From Thermanaeromonas sp. C210 (GTDB lineage Bacteria; Bacillota; DSM-521; Neomoorellales; Neomoorellaceae): a stretch of 64,000 nt of DNA. The DNA is taken from assembly GCF_013167955.1 (NCBI RefSeq), contig NZ_BLWF01000001.1, forward strand, positions 620,001 through 684,000. Reading direction: 5' to 3'. This document shows positions 51,364-60,077 of the stretch, piece after piece. The stretch's first letter is position 1; each line of letters starts with the position of its first letter. A model generated the notes under the pieces. It ran no database searches, had not been told where the DNA came from, and was given only the letters and a program-made list of their open reading frames with translations. The position numbers and the translations under genes were made by a program.

Positions 51364-52296
51364 TCAGGTGCGTTCCAAGTATTTTTTCTCTATCGAGGCA
51401 ACGAGGGAATAACTGGTGTCCACCATGTTACCTACATACAACCCGCCTACTTGGGTTAGTAACTGATATGCTTCCGCCACGGTAAACCCGTAATCCTCGG
51501 CTAACCATTTTACCAGTTCTGCGTAGGCGATACGGGCGGCGTCTTCCATGGGACGGGCGCTGCCCACGGTCATAATTTTTTCGGGAGATTCGATCCTTGG
51601 CCATTCGCTATTTTTACCCTTTATAACTTCAAAGGTCAGGGTGGCCTTTCCGGTGATTTCCAGGGCCACGCCGCACAATTCTCCCTGCCCCTGGGCCGCA
51701 TGGCAATCTCCCACGTAAAATAGGGCTCCGGGATTCGATACCGGCAGGTAAAGGGTATTGCCGGGCCTTACGTCCGGTACATCCATATTGCCGCCGAAGT
51801 ATCCCGGAGTTAAAGCGGAAATAGCTTCGAGCTCAGGGGCCGTGGCGATGGTTCCCAAGAAAGGCTGGGCCGGGACTTTTACTCTAATTTCATCATTATA
51901 GAGAAACCGGCCATCATCTACCAAATGCCAAATCCACACCCTTTCTTCCAGGGGTTCCTGTAATGTTCTGGTTAGATTGGTCGAAGTCAGCCCGCCAAAG
52001 TATTTGATAAAGCAACTGACGGCGTAGTCCCTGGTAAATTCTATGCTGTGGATCTTGACGGCGAGAGTATCGCCCGGCTCGGCGCCTTCTATGTAAATCG
52101 GCCCGGTCTGGGGGTTTAAGAATTTTGCTGTGGCCAGCGCCTTGGCCGGCAAATCGTCTTTGGTTTTAATACGGCTTTCGAAGGCGTCATCAGTATAAAC
52201 TATCACCTTATCCCCGGGTTTCACGGAGGCCGTAGGCTCTAGATAGGGGCTAAAAACATAGTTGTACCCTTTGGGCCTGACTTCTATTGTGGCCAT
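51364..52296 (-). CDS. Acetamidase/formamidase family amidase
   Basis: A 310-residue protein of the FmdA_AmdA family, which releases ammonia from formamide or acetamide. It has NPQTGPIYIEGAEPGDTLAVKI (about residues 59-80), GGNMDVPDVRPGNTLYLPVS (about 182) and DCHAAQGQGELCGVALEI (about 210-227, with the metal-site His). ATG 52296 follows GGGAGG; the upstream extension is not family-like. Formyl or formimino fragments arise in anaerobic purine degradation, so formamide or a similar amide is a reasonable substrate here. The regulator gene is divergent from it, 97 bases away. Confidence 0.88.
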   Translation of the reverse strand: MATIEVRPKGYNYVFSPYLEPTASVKPGDKVIVYTDDAFESRIKTKDDLPAKALATAKFLNPQTGPIYIEGAEPGDTLAVKIHSIEFTRDYAVSCFIKYFGGLTSTNLTRTLQEPLEERVWIWHLVDDGRFLYNDEIRVKVPAQPFLGTIATAPELEAISALTPGYFGGNMDVPDVRPGNTLYLPVSNPGALFYVGDCHAAQGQGELCGVALEITGKATLTFEVIKGKNSEWPRIESPEKIMTVGSARPMEDAARIAYAELVKWLAEDYGFTVAEAYQLLTQVGGLYVGNMVDTSYSLVASIEKKYLERT

Positions 52297-52392
52297 TGGA
52301 TGATACCTCCCTTTTCGAAAGGTGCAGGGTGGTAGACACAAGATCGATCTTCATGGCTCCTAATTCAAATTATTGTATAATTAAAGAGTACT

Positions 52393-53094
52393 ATGGCTAA
52401 CCAAGGTGGTCAAGATGAGGAAGATAAAATCCATCCTTTGTTGCAGGCCATAATTCCCCTTGCCCGAGGTATAGCGGCTACCTTTGGCCGGTACTGTGAA
52501 GTTGTTCTCCACGATCTCAAGAATCCTTCTAGCTCTCTTGTATTTAAGGCGGGTTCCGTTACCAACCGGGATATCGGAGCGCCGGTTACCAACCTGGTGC
52601 TGGAGGCCCTCCGGCAGCACGGGGACGGCGCCCGGGATTTAATCGGGTACCCAAGCCGTACGAAGGATGGGAAGATCCTCAAGTCTTCCACCATTTTTAT
52701 CCGGGACCATAATGAAAGGATCATCGGATGCATGTGCATCAACTTTGACCTTACCCAGTTCCGGCTGGCCGGGAACATTTTACAGGAGTTCTGCCGGATG
52801 GAGGACCTGGCGGAAGCGGGCTTCGGCCGGACCCAGGAACAGTTCGCCCGTGATATAAACGAAGTAGTGGACTCTGTGGTAGAAAGCGTGTTGCAGGAAA
52901 TGGGCAAGCCGGTTGCGGTAATGACCAAGGAGGACAAGGTAAAGGTGGTGGGCATCCTGGACGACAGGGGCATCTTCCTGGTCAAAGGTGCGGTGGATGT
53001 TGTGGCCCAGGTCCTAGCCGTATCCAAGTATACGATTTATAATTACCTGGAGGAAGTAAGGGCCCTAAAAGGGATGAAGCGAGGGGTATTGTAA
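52393..53094 (+). CDS. YheO/DauR-type transcriptional regulator (PAS-like domain and HTH)
   Basis: A 233-residue regulator. The N-terminal YheO domain (about residues 12-125) has FGRYCEVVLHDLKNPSSSLV and SSTIFIRDHNERIIGCMCINFD. The C-terminal helix-turn-helix (about 175-225) has KVVGILDDRGIFLVKGAVDVVAQ and VSKYTIYNYLEEVR. Such proteins control catabolic genes, for example D-arginine use in Pseudomonas. It is divergent from formamidase and probably regulates it. A TATAAT at about 52371-52376 lies close to the start. Confidence 0.85.
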   Translation: MANQGGQDEEDKIHPLLQAIIPLARGIAATFGRYCEVVLHDLKNPSSSLVFKAGSVTNRDIGAPVTNLVLEALRQHGDGARDLIGYPSRTKDGKILKSSTIFIRDHNERIIGCMCINFDLTQFRLAGNILQEFCRMEDLAEAGFGRTQEQFARDINEVVDSVVESVLQEMGKPVAVMTKEDKVKVVGILDDRGIFLVKGAVDVVAQVLAVSKYTIYNYLEEVRALKGMKRGVL

Positions 53095-53207
53095 CTGTCA
53101 AAGAACAGGGGATACTGCCGTGCCCGGCCGGGTGGCCGGCAAATTCCGCGGCAGACGGTTCGGGAAGCGAGGATCCATAACCTGCGGTTAAAGGGGTTGA
53201 AGTTTTC

Positions 53208-54446
53208 TTGCGGATACTACACACTTCCGACTGGCACTTGGGCCGCACCCTGGAGGGGAGATCCCGCCTTGAGGAGCAGAGGGAATTCGTAGATGATTTG
53301 TGTGACTTGGTGGCGGCCGAGGGTATACACCTTATCGTTATAGCGGGAGATATTTTCGATGTCTATAACCCGCCGGCGGAAGCGGAAAACCTGTTTTTTG
53401 AAGCCCTGGAGCGCCTTTCCAGCGGGGGGAAAAGGGCGGTGGTGGCCATTGCCGGAAACCATGATAGCCCGGAGCGCCTGCGGGCTGCCAACCCCCTGGC
53501 GTTAACCCACGGCATTTCCCTTATCGGTTATCCTTTAGAGGAGCTTCCTACGGGACGGGGAAAGGGCGGAGCCGCAAGGGTGGCCTCCGGGCCCGGCTGG
53601 CTGGAGCTGGAGATTCCCGGGTGTGAAGAGCATGCGGTGGTGGGCTGCCTGGCATATCCATCAGAGGCGCGCCTAAACGAGGTGTTGAGCCGGGTACTGG
53701 AGGATAACCTGTTGCAGCAAGCCTATACGGAACGCATAAGGGCCATCCTCCAAGGCCTGGCGACCCGGTTCCGGCCCGACACGGTCAACCTGGTGGTAAG
53801 CCACCTTTACATGGCTGGCGGGAAGGAGGCCGAGTCCGAGCGTCCCATCCAGTTGGGGGGAGCCCTGGCGGTGGAAGCCCGGGCCTTGCCCTCTAATGCC
53901 CACTACGTGGCTCTAGGTCACCTTCACCGGCCTCAGGGAGTAGAAGGGGCGCCCGTACCCTGCCGTTATGCCGGGTCGCCCCTGGCCTACAGCTTTTCCG
54001 AAACAGACCAGCCCAAGGAAGTGGTCATCGTCGAAGCCCGGCCGGGCTCGAGGGCCTCTATTACCCGCGTTCCCCTGCGTTGCGGCCGGCCCTTAAAAAC
54101 CTGGCGGGCTTGCAGCCTGGAAGAGTTTTGGACGTGGTGCGGGGACCGGGAGAACCTGCGCTGCTGGGTCGATTTAGAAATAAGGGCGACCGAGCCTTTG
54201 ACGCCCCAGGAGGTGGCCGAGATCCGCCGAAGGCACCCGGGAGTAGTCAACATCCGTGTTCTCCTCCCGGAAGGGTTAGGGGGTATGCCCAGTTCCGGCC
54301 GGGCCGCCTTGCCTATAAGGGAACAGTTTCGCTTGTTTGCCGCCCGGCAGCTGGGATATGAGCCTCCCGGGGAGCTGGTGGACCTCTTCTTAGAACTCCT
54401 GGACATGGAGGGGGGTTCCGTACCGGAAGGGAGGATGGATTTGTGA
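53208..54446 (+). CDS. sbcD: Nuclease SbcCD subunit D
   Basis: A 412-residue Mre11-type calcineurin-like nuclease. The metal-site motifs are in order: SDWHLGR (about residues 6-12), IAGDIFDVY (about 45), AGNHDSPERLR (about 82), VVSHLYMAGG (about 197) and ALGHLHRPQG (about 235). With SbcC it processes DNA ends and hairpins. TTG 53208 was used as start. Its end overlaps the SbcC start by 4 bases (GTGA), showing translational coupling. Confidence 0.95.
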   Translation: MRILHTSDWHLGRTLEGRSRLEEQREFVDDLCDLVAAEGIHLIVIAGDIFDVYNPPAEAENLFFEALERLSSGGKRAVVAIAGNHDSPERLRAANPLALTHGISLIGYPLEELPTGRGKGGAARVASGPGWLELEIPGCEEHAVVGCLAYPSEARLNEVLSRVLEDNLLQQAYTERIRAILQGLATRFRPDTVNLVVSHLYMAGGKEAESERPIQLGGALAVEARALPSNAHYVALGHLHRPQGVEGAPVPCRYAGSPLAYSFSETDQPKEVVIVEARPGSRASITRVPLRCGRPLKTWRACSLEEFWTWCGDRENLRCWVDLEIRATEPLTPQEVAEIRRRHPGVVNIRVLLPEGLGGMPSSGRAALPIREQFRLFAARQLGYEPPGELVDLFLELLDMEGGSVPEGRMDL

Positions 54447-57400
54447 AGCCCCTTAAACTGGTATTTTCCGGATTGCATAGCTACCGCCAGGAGCAGGAAA
54501 TCGATTTCCGGGAACTGGCGGGTTACGGGCTCTTCGGGATTTTCGGGCCCACCGGGGCGGGCAAGTCTACTATTTTAGACGCCATTACCTTAGCTCTCTT
54601 CGGCAATGTGGAGCGCGCCGAAAGGGGGCGCCGCGGGATCCTTAACCAGCAGGAAAACCAGCTCCGGGTAGCCTTTACCTTCGAGTTAGGGGAACAGGTA
54701 TATCGGGTGGAGCGCCAGTACGTCCGGGAACGCACCGATCCCTTTGCCGTGCGGGCGCGGAACGCGCGCCTGGTGCAGTTAAATCCCGATGGGACGGTCC
54801 GCGAGGTGTTGGCTTCTTCCCCCAGCGAGGTGGACGAACATATCGTTAAGATCCTCGGCCTGCGGAAAGAAGACTTCACCCGGGCGGTGGTTCTGCCCCA
54901 GGGAAAGTTCGATGAGTTCCTAAAATTGACGGGCGGAGAACGGGCCAGGATGCTGGAATACATCTTTTGCCTGGAACGCTACGGCGACGAGCTGGCGGAG
55001 AAGGCTAAAAGAGTCCTTGAGGACTGCGAACAACGGTTGAGCCAGATTGCGGCCGAAGAGGCGGCCATGGGGGATGCCTCAGTCGAAGCCCTGGCCAGGG
55101 CCAGAAGGGAGGTTGATGAACAGGAGGCAAAGGTGCAGGCAATGGAAAAGGAGGTGGAGGCCTGGCGGGCGCAGTGGCAGCAGATGGAGGAAGATCGCAG
55201 GCTCTACGAGAGGCTAGAGGAGGTGCGGGCCAGGCGGGCCGCCCTGGAGGAGCAGCTGCCGGCCGTAGAGGAACACCGCCGGGCCCTGGAGCTGGCGGCC
55301 AGGGCGGAGCCCCTCCGGCAGGACCTTGAGCGGGAGGAGAGGTTGGCGGAGGATCTGAAGAGTCTCCGGGAAACCCTGGTCCGGGCCAAGGCCTTGGAGC
55401 AGCAAGCCGAAGGGGCTTGGGCTACATGCCGCAGGCAGTTGGAAGAGGTGGAAAAGCGCCGGGAGAGGGAATGGCCCCGGTGGCAGGAAAGATTCGCGTT
55501 GGTTAAAGGCGCGGTGGAGCGGGAGGCGGAAAGGAGAATACTGTTAGAAGAGCTGCAAAAACAAGAGGTAAAGCTCAGGGAACTCAGCCGCCAGATCCGG
55601 CAGCTGAACCTGGAACTGGAAAAGAAACGGAGTTCCTTGAAGGCCCTGCAGGAGAGGCAAAAGGAGGTTGGGGCCTGCCTCCAGTCGCTGTCCGTAGATC
55701 CGGAGGAAAAGGAACGGTTGGCAGAGGCGGCCAAAGTTCTTACCCTGTTGGAGGATAGGGAGCGCCAGGCCTTAGGATGGGAGCAGAAGTATAGGGAGCA
55801 ACAGCGGCGCTGGGAGGAGAAACAGCATATTTTGCTCCGTTTTCTCCAGCAGAGGTTGCCGGGCGTGGCCCTTGGTCCGGAAACGGACGTAGCGGGCGTC
55901 ATAGAGGGTGCCGTCAGGGAAGTTGAGGAGAGGGCCAGCTCTTTGCGCCGCAGCTTAGAACAGGCCTGGCGGGTCCAGAAGGCGGCCTCCCTGGCCGCCG
56001 GCCTCCGAGCCGGCGAGCCTTGTCCCGTCTGCGGCTCCCGGGAGCACCCGTGCCCTGCCAAGGGAGAAGACCTGTCCCGGTCTTTGGAGGACTTGGCCCG
56101 GGAGCAGGAGGCGGCAGAAAAGGAACTGTGGGAGGCACGGAGGTGGCGTGACGAAGCCTTTAGGATTAAAAGTGAATGGGAGGCCCTGGGGCGGACCTTG
56201 GTGGAAGGTATAGCCCCGGAGAGGGAAAGGGTGCGGCAGGAGGTAGGGGAGCTTACGGCCCTCTTCCGGCAGGCTTCTGGAGGATTAGGGCGGGACGGGG
56301 TAAGGACGCGCCTGGAAGAAATAAGGGGGGCAGAGCAGAAGCTGTCGGCCTTGGGCGGAGAAATGAAGAAAATGGCGGAAGAGGCGGAGGAGCTGGAGGC
56401 CCGGATACGAGAGCTCGAAGGCCGGCTGCAAGGGCTGACCCTCAAAGAAAGCACCCTGAAAGGGGAAATCGCTACCAAACGGGCCCAAGAAGGGGAGCTG
56501 CGGAAGAAAATTGAGGCAGCCGCGGGCAATGAAGATCCCGCATCCCTCCTCAGGGCCATCGAGGAGCAAATGGGACAAATGGAGGCCGAGGTTACCCGCC
56601 TCCGCCGGCTGGAGAAGAAAGCCCAGGAGGAGCTCCACGAGGCCCAGAGAAAGGTGGCCGGCCTGGAAAGCAGGCTCAAAGCTTTGGAGGAGGAGGAAAA
56701 GGAGCTCAAGGGGAGTGTTGAGGGAAGGCTCGCCGCGGCCGGGTTCGCCGGCCGGGAAGAGGCCCGCACGGCCCTCATGGGAGAAGAGAGGCGCCGGGCC
56801 CTGTCGGCCGCGGTAGAGGATTTTCAGCGCCGGTTTTATGCGGCCGGAGAAGAGATAAAATACCTGGAGGGAGAGCTGGCCGGCCGCGAGTTTAACCCGG
56901 CCGAGTGGGAGAGAGCGAAAAGGCGACTGGAGGAAGGGGAAAGGGAATTGACCGCCGCTAGGAGCCGCTTCGCCGTTGGCCAGAACGAATTAGAGCGCCT
57001 GGAGAGGAACCACCGGCGGTGGCTTGAGTTGGAGAAAGAGAAGCAGCAGGTCGCGCACCGGCGGGAGCTGGCCGATCTTCTACGGCGCCTCCTCAGCGGG
57101 CGCAAACTAGTAGAGTTTCTGGCCGAGGAGCAGTTGCGGGACATGGTCCTGGAAGCATCGCGGCGCCTGGGAAGTCTCACCGGCCAGCGTTACGCCCTGG
57201 AGCTGGATGAGAGGGGCGACTTTATCCTCCGGGACGATTTCAATGGCGGCCAGCGCCGTCCGGTGTCCACCCTTTCCGGAGGAGAGACCTTTTTAACTTC
57301 CCTTTGCCTGGCCCTGGCCCTCTCCTCCCAGCTACAATTAAAGGGCCGATATCCCTTGGGGTTTTTCTTCTTGGACGAGGGTTTCGGCACTCTGGACGCC

Positions 57401-57571
57401 GCAAAGCTGGAGGTCGTAATGCAGGCCCTGGAAAGGCTGCGGCGGGGAGCATGCCTGGTGGGAGTCATAAGCCACGTCCGGGAGCTACAGGAGCGGATGC
57501 CGGTATACCTGGAAGTAGTTCCGGCCGGACCGGAAGGCAAGGGGAGCCGGGTTAGACTGGTCCACAACTGA
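54443..57571 (+). CDS. sbcC: Nuclease SbcCD subunit C (SMC-like ATPase)
   Basis: A 1042-residue Rad50-type ATPase. The N-terminal half-site has Walker A GPTGAGKSTILDA (about residues 34-46). Long coiled coils (about 180-510 and 570-900) flank a zinc hook CPVCGSREHPC (about 527). The C-terminal half has LSGGETFLTSLCLALALSSQ (about 942) and Walker B FFFLDEGFGTLD (about 973). It forms the ATP-driven clamp for SbcD. The many long reverse-strand frames within it are shadows caused by its biased coiled-coil codons. Confidence 0.96.
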   Translation: MKPLKLVFSGLHSYRQEQEIDFRELAGYGLFGIFGPTGAGKSTILDAITLALFGNVERAERGRRGILNQQENQLRVAFTFELGEQVYRVERQYVRERTDPFAVRARNARLVQLNPDGTVREVLASSPSEVDEHIVKILGLRKEDFTRAVVLPQGKFDEFLKLTGGERARMLEYIFCLERYGDELAEKAKRVLEDCEQRLSQIAAEEAAMGDASVEALARARREVDEQEAKVQAMEKEVEAWRAQWQQMEEDRRLYERLEEVRARRAALEEQLPAVEEHRRALELAARAEPLRQDLEREERLAEDLKSLRETLVRAKALEQQAEGAWATCRRQLEEVEKRREREWPRWQERFALVKGAVEREAERRILLEELQKQEVKLRELSRQIRQLNLELEKKRSSLKALQERQKEVGACLQSLSVDPEEKERLAEAAKVLTLLEDRERQALGWEQKYREQQRRWEEKQHILLRFLQQRLPGVALGPETDVAGVIEGAVREVEERASSLRRSLEQAWRVQKAASLAAGLRAGEPCPVCGSREHPCPAKGEDLSRSLEDLAREQEAAEKELWEARRWRDEAFRIKSEWEALGRTLVEGIAPERERVRQEVGELTALFRQASGGLGRDGVRTRLEEIRGAEQKLSALGGEMKKMAEEAEELEARIRELEGRLQGLTLKESTLKGEIATKRAQEGELRKKIEAAAGNEDPASLLRAIEEQMGQMEAEVTRLRRLEKKAQEELHEAQRKVAGLESRLKALEEEEKELKGSVEGRLAAAGFAGREEARTALMGEERRRALSAAVEDFQRRFYAAGEEIKYLEGELAGREFNPAEWERAKRRLEEGERELTAARSRFAVGQNELERLERNHRRWLELEKEKQQVAHRRELADLLRRLLSGRKLVEFLAEEQLRDMVLEASRRLGSLTGQRYALELDERGDFILRDDFNGGQRRPVSTLSGGETFLTSLCLALALSSQLQLKGRYPLGFFFLDEGFGTLDAAKLEVVMQALERLRRGACLVGVISHVRELQERMPVYLEVVPAGPEGKGSRVRLVHN

Positions 57572-57658
57572 AGTCCGGGTGTATTTACGTATAAAAGGCA
57601 TGGTTGTGGGTTAAAAATATTAATGCACACTCACTTCTTCAAGACCTCCTTGAGCCAC

Positions 57659-57690
57659 CGGGGCCTCAAAGCCTCAGCTTTGAGGCCCCG
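57659..57690. terminator. Strong hairpin after sbcC
   Basis: A perfect 14-pair stem, 57659-57672 with 57677-57690, and loop CTCA. No T run follows, so it may be a terminator-like or regulatory hairpin. Nothing else was recognised in the 286-base gap. Confidence 0.55.
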
Positions 57691-57857
57691 CCGCCTCTTG
57701 GTCTCACGAAAAGCTCTCCTGTCCTTAGGCGGGTCTACCTTCTATTTGTCTTCCCTTCATGGTACAATTCTAGCGGGATTACCGTCAAGCGGGTCTTGTA
57801 AAGACCCGGGGAGTAAGCTATCTCTCGAGTGGCCCTCTATTCGGGGGAAGGGATAAT

Positions 57858-58454
57858 ATGGCGACGAAAATTGACATCGTCGGCTTGGGCGACAGCCTCA
57901 CTTACGGTTACCCTTACGGTCCGGAGGCTTCATGGCTACACCTGGTGGCCCAGAGAACGGGGCTGGTGGTGGAAAACCGCGGCGTCAACGGGGAAACGAC
58001 AGGGGAAATGCTGGCGCGGTTCCACGAAGACGTCCTACGGCTGGAGCCGCGGGCGGTCATCATTATGGGAGGGACCAACGATGCCTGGGCCGGGGTAGAG
58101 GTCTCCCGGGTTCGGGAAAATGTCCGGGTCATGGTGGAGAAGGCGCGGGAAGGGGGCATCGCGCCGGTCATTGCCTTGCCCCCTCCCCTCTGCCGGGCAG
58201 ATGCCGGTGTGCCCCTTTTATTCCTCACCGAAATGGCCTCCCTCCTGGAGAGCTATCGCGAGGCCTACCGGGAATTGACGGCTAAGGAAGGCCTGATGCT
58301 GCTGGATTTTTATACACCCCTCGTGGACCCGGCGACCGGGTGGGGACGGGGGGAATATTTTGTGGATGACGCCCACCCTAACCGGCGCGGCTACCAGGTC
58401 ATGGCCGAGGCCGTCCTAGGAAAACTGCTGAATCTCCTGCAGGGCCTCTTCTAA
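57858..58454 (+). CDS. SGNH/GDSL-family hydrolase
   Basis: A 198-residue esterase-type protein (TesA/lysophospholipase L1-like). The nucleophile block is GLGDSLTYGYPYG (about residues 11-23). Block III is MGGTNDAWAG (about 74-83), and the catalytic Asp/His pair is in VDDAHPNRRGYQ (about 174-185). No signal peptide is seen, so it acts inside the cell. Its 3' end overlaps the end of the reverse-strand TlpA-like gene by 39 bases. Natural substrate unknown. Confidence 0.85.
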   Translation: MATKIDIVGLGDSLTYGYPYGPEASWLHLVAQRTGLVVENRGVNGETTGEMLARFHEDVLRLEPRAVIIMGGTNDAWAGVEVSRVRENVRVMVEKAREGGIAPVIALPPPLCRADAGVPLLFLTEMASLLESYREAYRELTAKEGLMLLDFYTPLVDPATGWGRGEYFVDDAHPNRRGYQVMAEAVLGKLLNLLQGLF

Positions 58455-58997
58455 AGTCTCCAGGGTTACCGGTCCGGGGTAATAATACCGAAGGATACCC
58501 TGGGCATCCAGGAAGAAGCTGGTCGGAAGGGAGCGCACCAGGTACATGCGGGCCACGTCGCCCTCGGTATCCAGCAGAATCGGAAAAGTATAACCGGTGG
58601 ATGCCAGGAAGTTCCGGACATCGTCCAGGGTTTCCTCGGCGGCAGTTACGTTGATGATGGCCATGTGCACCTCTTCGCCGTGCCGGGAGAAAAATTGTTG
58701 AAAGTCGGGCATTTCCTGCAGGCAGAAGGGGCACCAGGTGGTCCAGAAGTTGATAAACACAGGCTTGCCCCTGAGCTCGGAAAGGGTGACCGTCCCGCCG
58801 TCTAAGGTCGGCAGGGTGAAGTCTGGGGCTGGCCTTTCTATCTGGATCGGGAGGGACCTCGTTGCCTCGTCGCGGCTGACCTCCTCCTGGCCTTGGGAAG
58901 CGGGTGCCTTCTCGGCCTGAGCGGAGCGCCAGTTGGAAATACCTCCGGCTATTAGGGCAACGGCTAAAAATACTCCTATAAACAGGCTGCGGTTCAT
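58416..58997 (-). CDS. TlpA/ResA-like thiol-disulfide oxidoreductase
   Basis: A 193-residue membrane-anchored thioredoxin-fold protein. The N-terminal helix (about residues 5-22) anchors it outside the cell. After a linker the redoxin domain begins at about 60, with FWTTWCPFCLQEM (CxxC at about 86-89) and the cis-Pro region SLPTSFFLD. ATG 58997 follows AAGGAGG; the frame extends further but without support. It follows ccdA closely, so the pair delivers reducing power across the membrane for cytochrome c maturation or extracellular disulfide reduction. Confidence 0.9.
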   Translation of the reverse strand: MNRSLFIGVFLAVALIAGGISNWRSAQAEKAPASQGQEEVSRDEATRSLPIQIERPAPDFTLPTLDGGTVTLSELRGKPVFINFWTTWCPFCLQEMPDFQQFFSRHGEEVHMAIINVTAAEETLDDVRNFLASTGYTFPILLDTEGDVARMYLVRSLPTSFFLDAQGILRYYYPGPVTLETLEEALQEIQQFS

Positions 58998-59013
58998 CCT
59001 GTTTCCTCCTTCG

Positions 59014-59730
59014 TTAAAAGGATAGCGGCCCGAGCCCGGAGAGGCGAGCAAAGATTCCGGTCGCTACCAGGATACCTGCTATTACCATGATCCACCCGCT
59101 TACGGTGGTGACCAGGGGAAGCCATCTAGTGTGGCGCTTCAGCTTGCCCATTACCCATTCTAATCCGACGGCTGCGGCCATAAAGGGGAGGGTCATCCCC
59201 AAGGAGTACGATGCCAGCAGGACGGCACCGGTACCTATGCTGGCGGTGTTGGCGGCGAGGATCAGGATGGAACCCAGGACGGGGCCCACACACGGGGTCC
59301 ACCCTGCCGAAAAGGCCAGCCCCATGAGGAAGGAGCCGGCAATTCCCGCCCGTCCGGGCTTAAACTGAACCCGCCTTTCCTGTTGAAGAAGTCCTACCTT
59401 TAGCACTCCGGCCATATGCAATCCCCAAAGGATGATAATAAGGCCACCGACCCGCTGCACCCAGTCGAGGTGCTTTAAGAGCAGGGCGCCTATGGCGCTG
59501 GCCGAAAGCCCCATGGTCACGAAGATGGCGCTGAAGCCGGCTACAAAGGCCAGGGCGTTTACCAGCAGGGTCAACCTGACTTTTCCCGGTACACCGTGGG
59601 CAAGCTGGGCGGCGGAAGTCCCGGCCAGGTAGGTAAGGTAGCTGGGTACCAGGGGAATAACGCACGGGGAGAGAAAGGAAATTACGCCGGCGGTCAGGGC
59701 TACCAGCAGGGAAACCTCCGATGGAGCCAA
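59014..59730 (-). CDS. ccdA: CcdA-type cytochrome c biogenesis/thiol transport membrane protein
   Basis: A 238-residue membrane protein with six helices. Conserved CcdA elements are SFLSPCVIPLVPSYLTYLAG (about residues 18-37) and FSAGWTPCVGPVLGSIL (about 139-155), each holding one of the two redox cysteines. It moves electrons from cytoplasmic thioredoxin to the extracytoplasmic TlpA-like partner encoded 16 bases downstream. The start is TTG 59730 after GGGGGGAG. A consensus promoter lies upstream on the same strand. Confidence 0.92.
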   Translation of the reverse strand: MAPSEVSLLVALTAGVISFLSPCVIPLVPSYLTYLAGTSAAQLAHGVPGKVRLTLLVNALAFVAGFSAIFVTMGLSASAIGALLLKHLDWVQRVGGLIIILWGLHMAGVLKVGLLQQERRVQFKPGRAGIAGSFLMGLAFSAGWTPCVGPVLGSILILAANTASIGTGAVLLASYSLGMTLPFMAAAVGLEWVMGKLKRHTRWLPLVTTVSGWIMVIAGILVATGIFARLSGLGPLSF

Positions 59731-59768
59731 TTCGCTCCCCCCTATTCCAGGCGTATTACTTACTTAGT

Positions 59769-59797
59769 ATTATAAGGAGAGGGTGGGAGGTTGTCAA
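59769..59797 (-). promoter_or_regulatory. Consensus promoter of ccdA-tlpA
   Basis: On the reverse strand, TTGACA (59797-59792) and TATAAT (59774-59769) are separated by exactly 17 bases, 39 bases upstream of the TTG start. The rest of the 59731-60077 gap shows no gene. Confidence 0.85.
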
Positions 59798-60077
59798 GGA
59801 TCCATGCTCCAGGCTATCCCGCCTCTTTCTTAGGCTTTTCCCGCCGCCGCTTCCCCCGACGAGCCTGGAACCGGCCCTCAGTTCCGTAACCCTGTTGCCA
59901 GGATCGTCTCACCCTCACCCATTTCCTCCTTATGGATCCCCGGGTTTAAATTGAGCTTTAGGGATGGTACCAAGTATGAGATATATTTTTATGAAGATAG
60001 CAGGAATCGGCGAAGACATGGAGAATAATATTAACGACAAATAAAGGACATGACGTTTTACCCGGGGAGTCGGCATC

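Noticed and set aside
55204-56778. Reverse-strand open frame of 524 codons within sbcC
   Set aside because: It is a shadow of the coiled-coil region of SbcC. Its Ser/Arg-rich translation has no domain, and it has no ribosome site or gap from the real gene.
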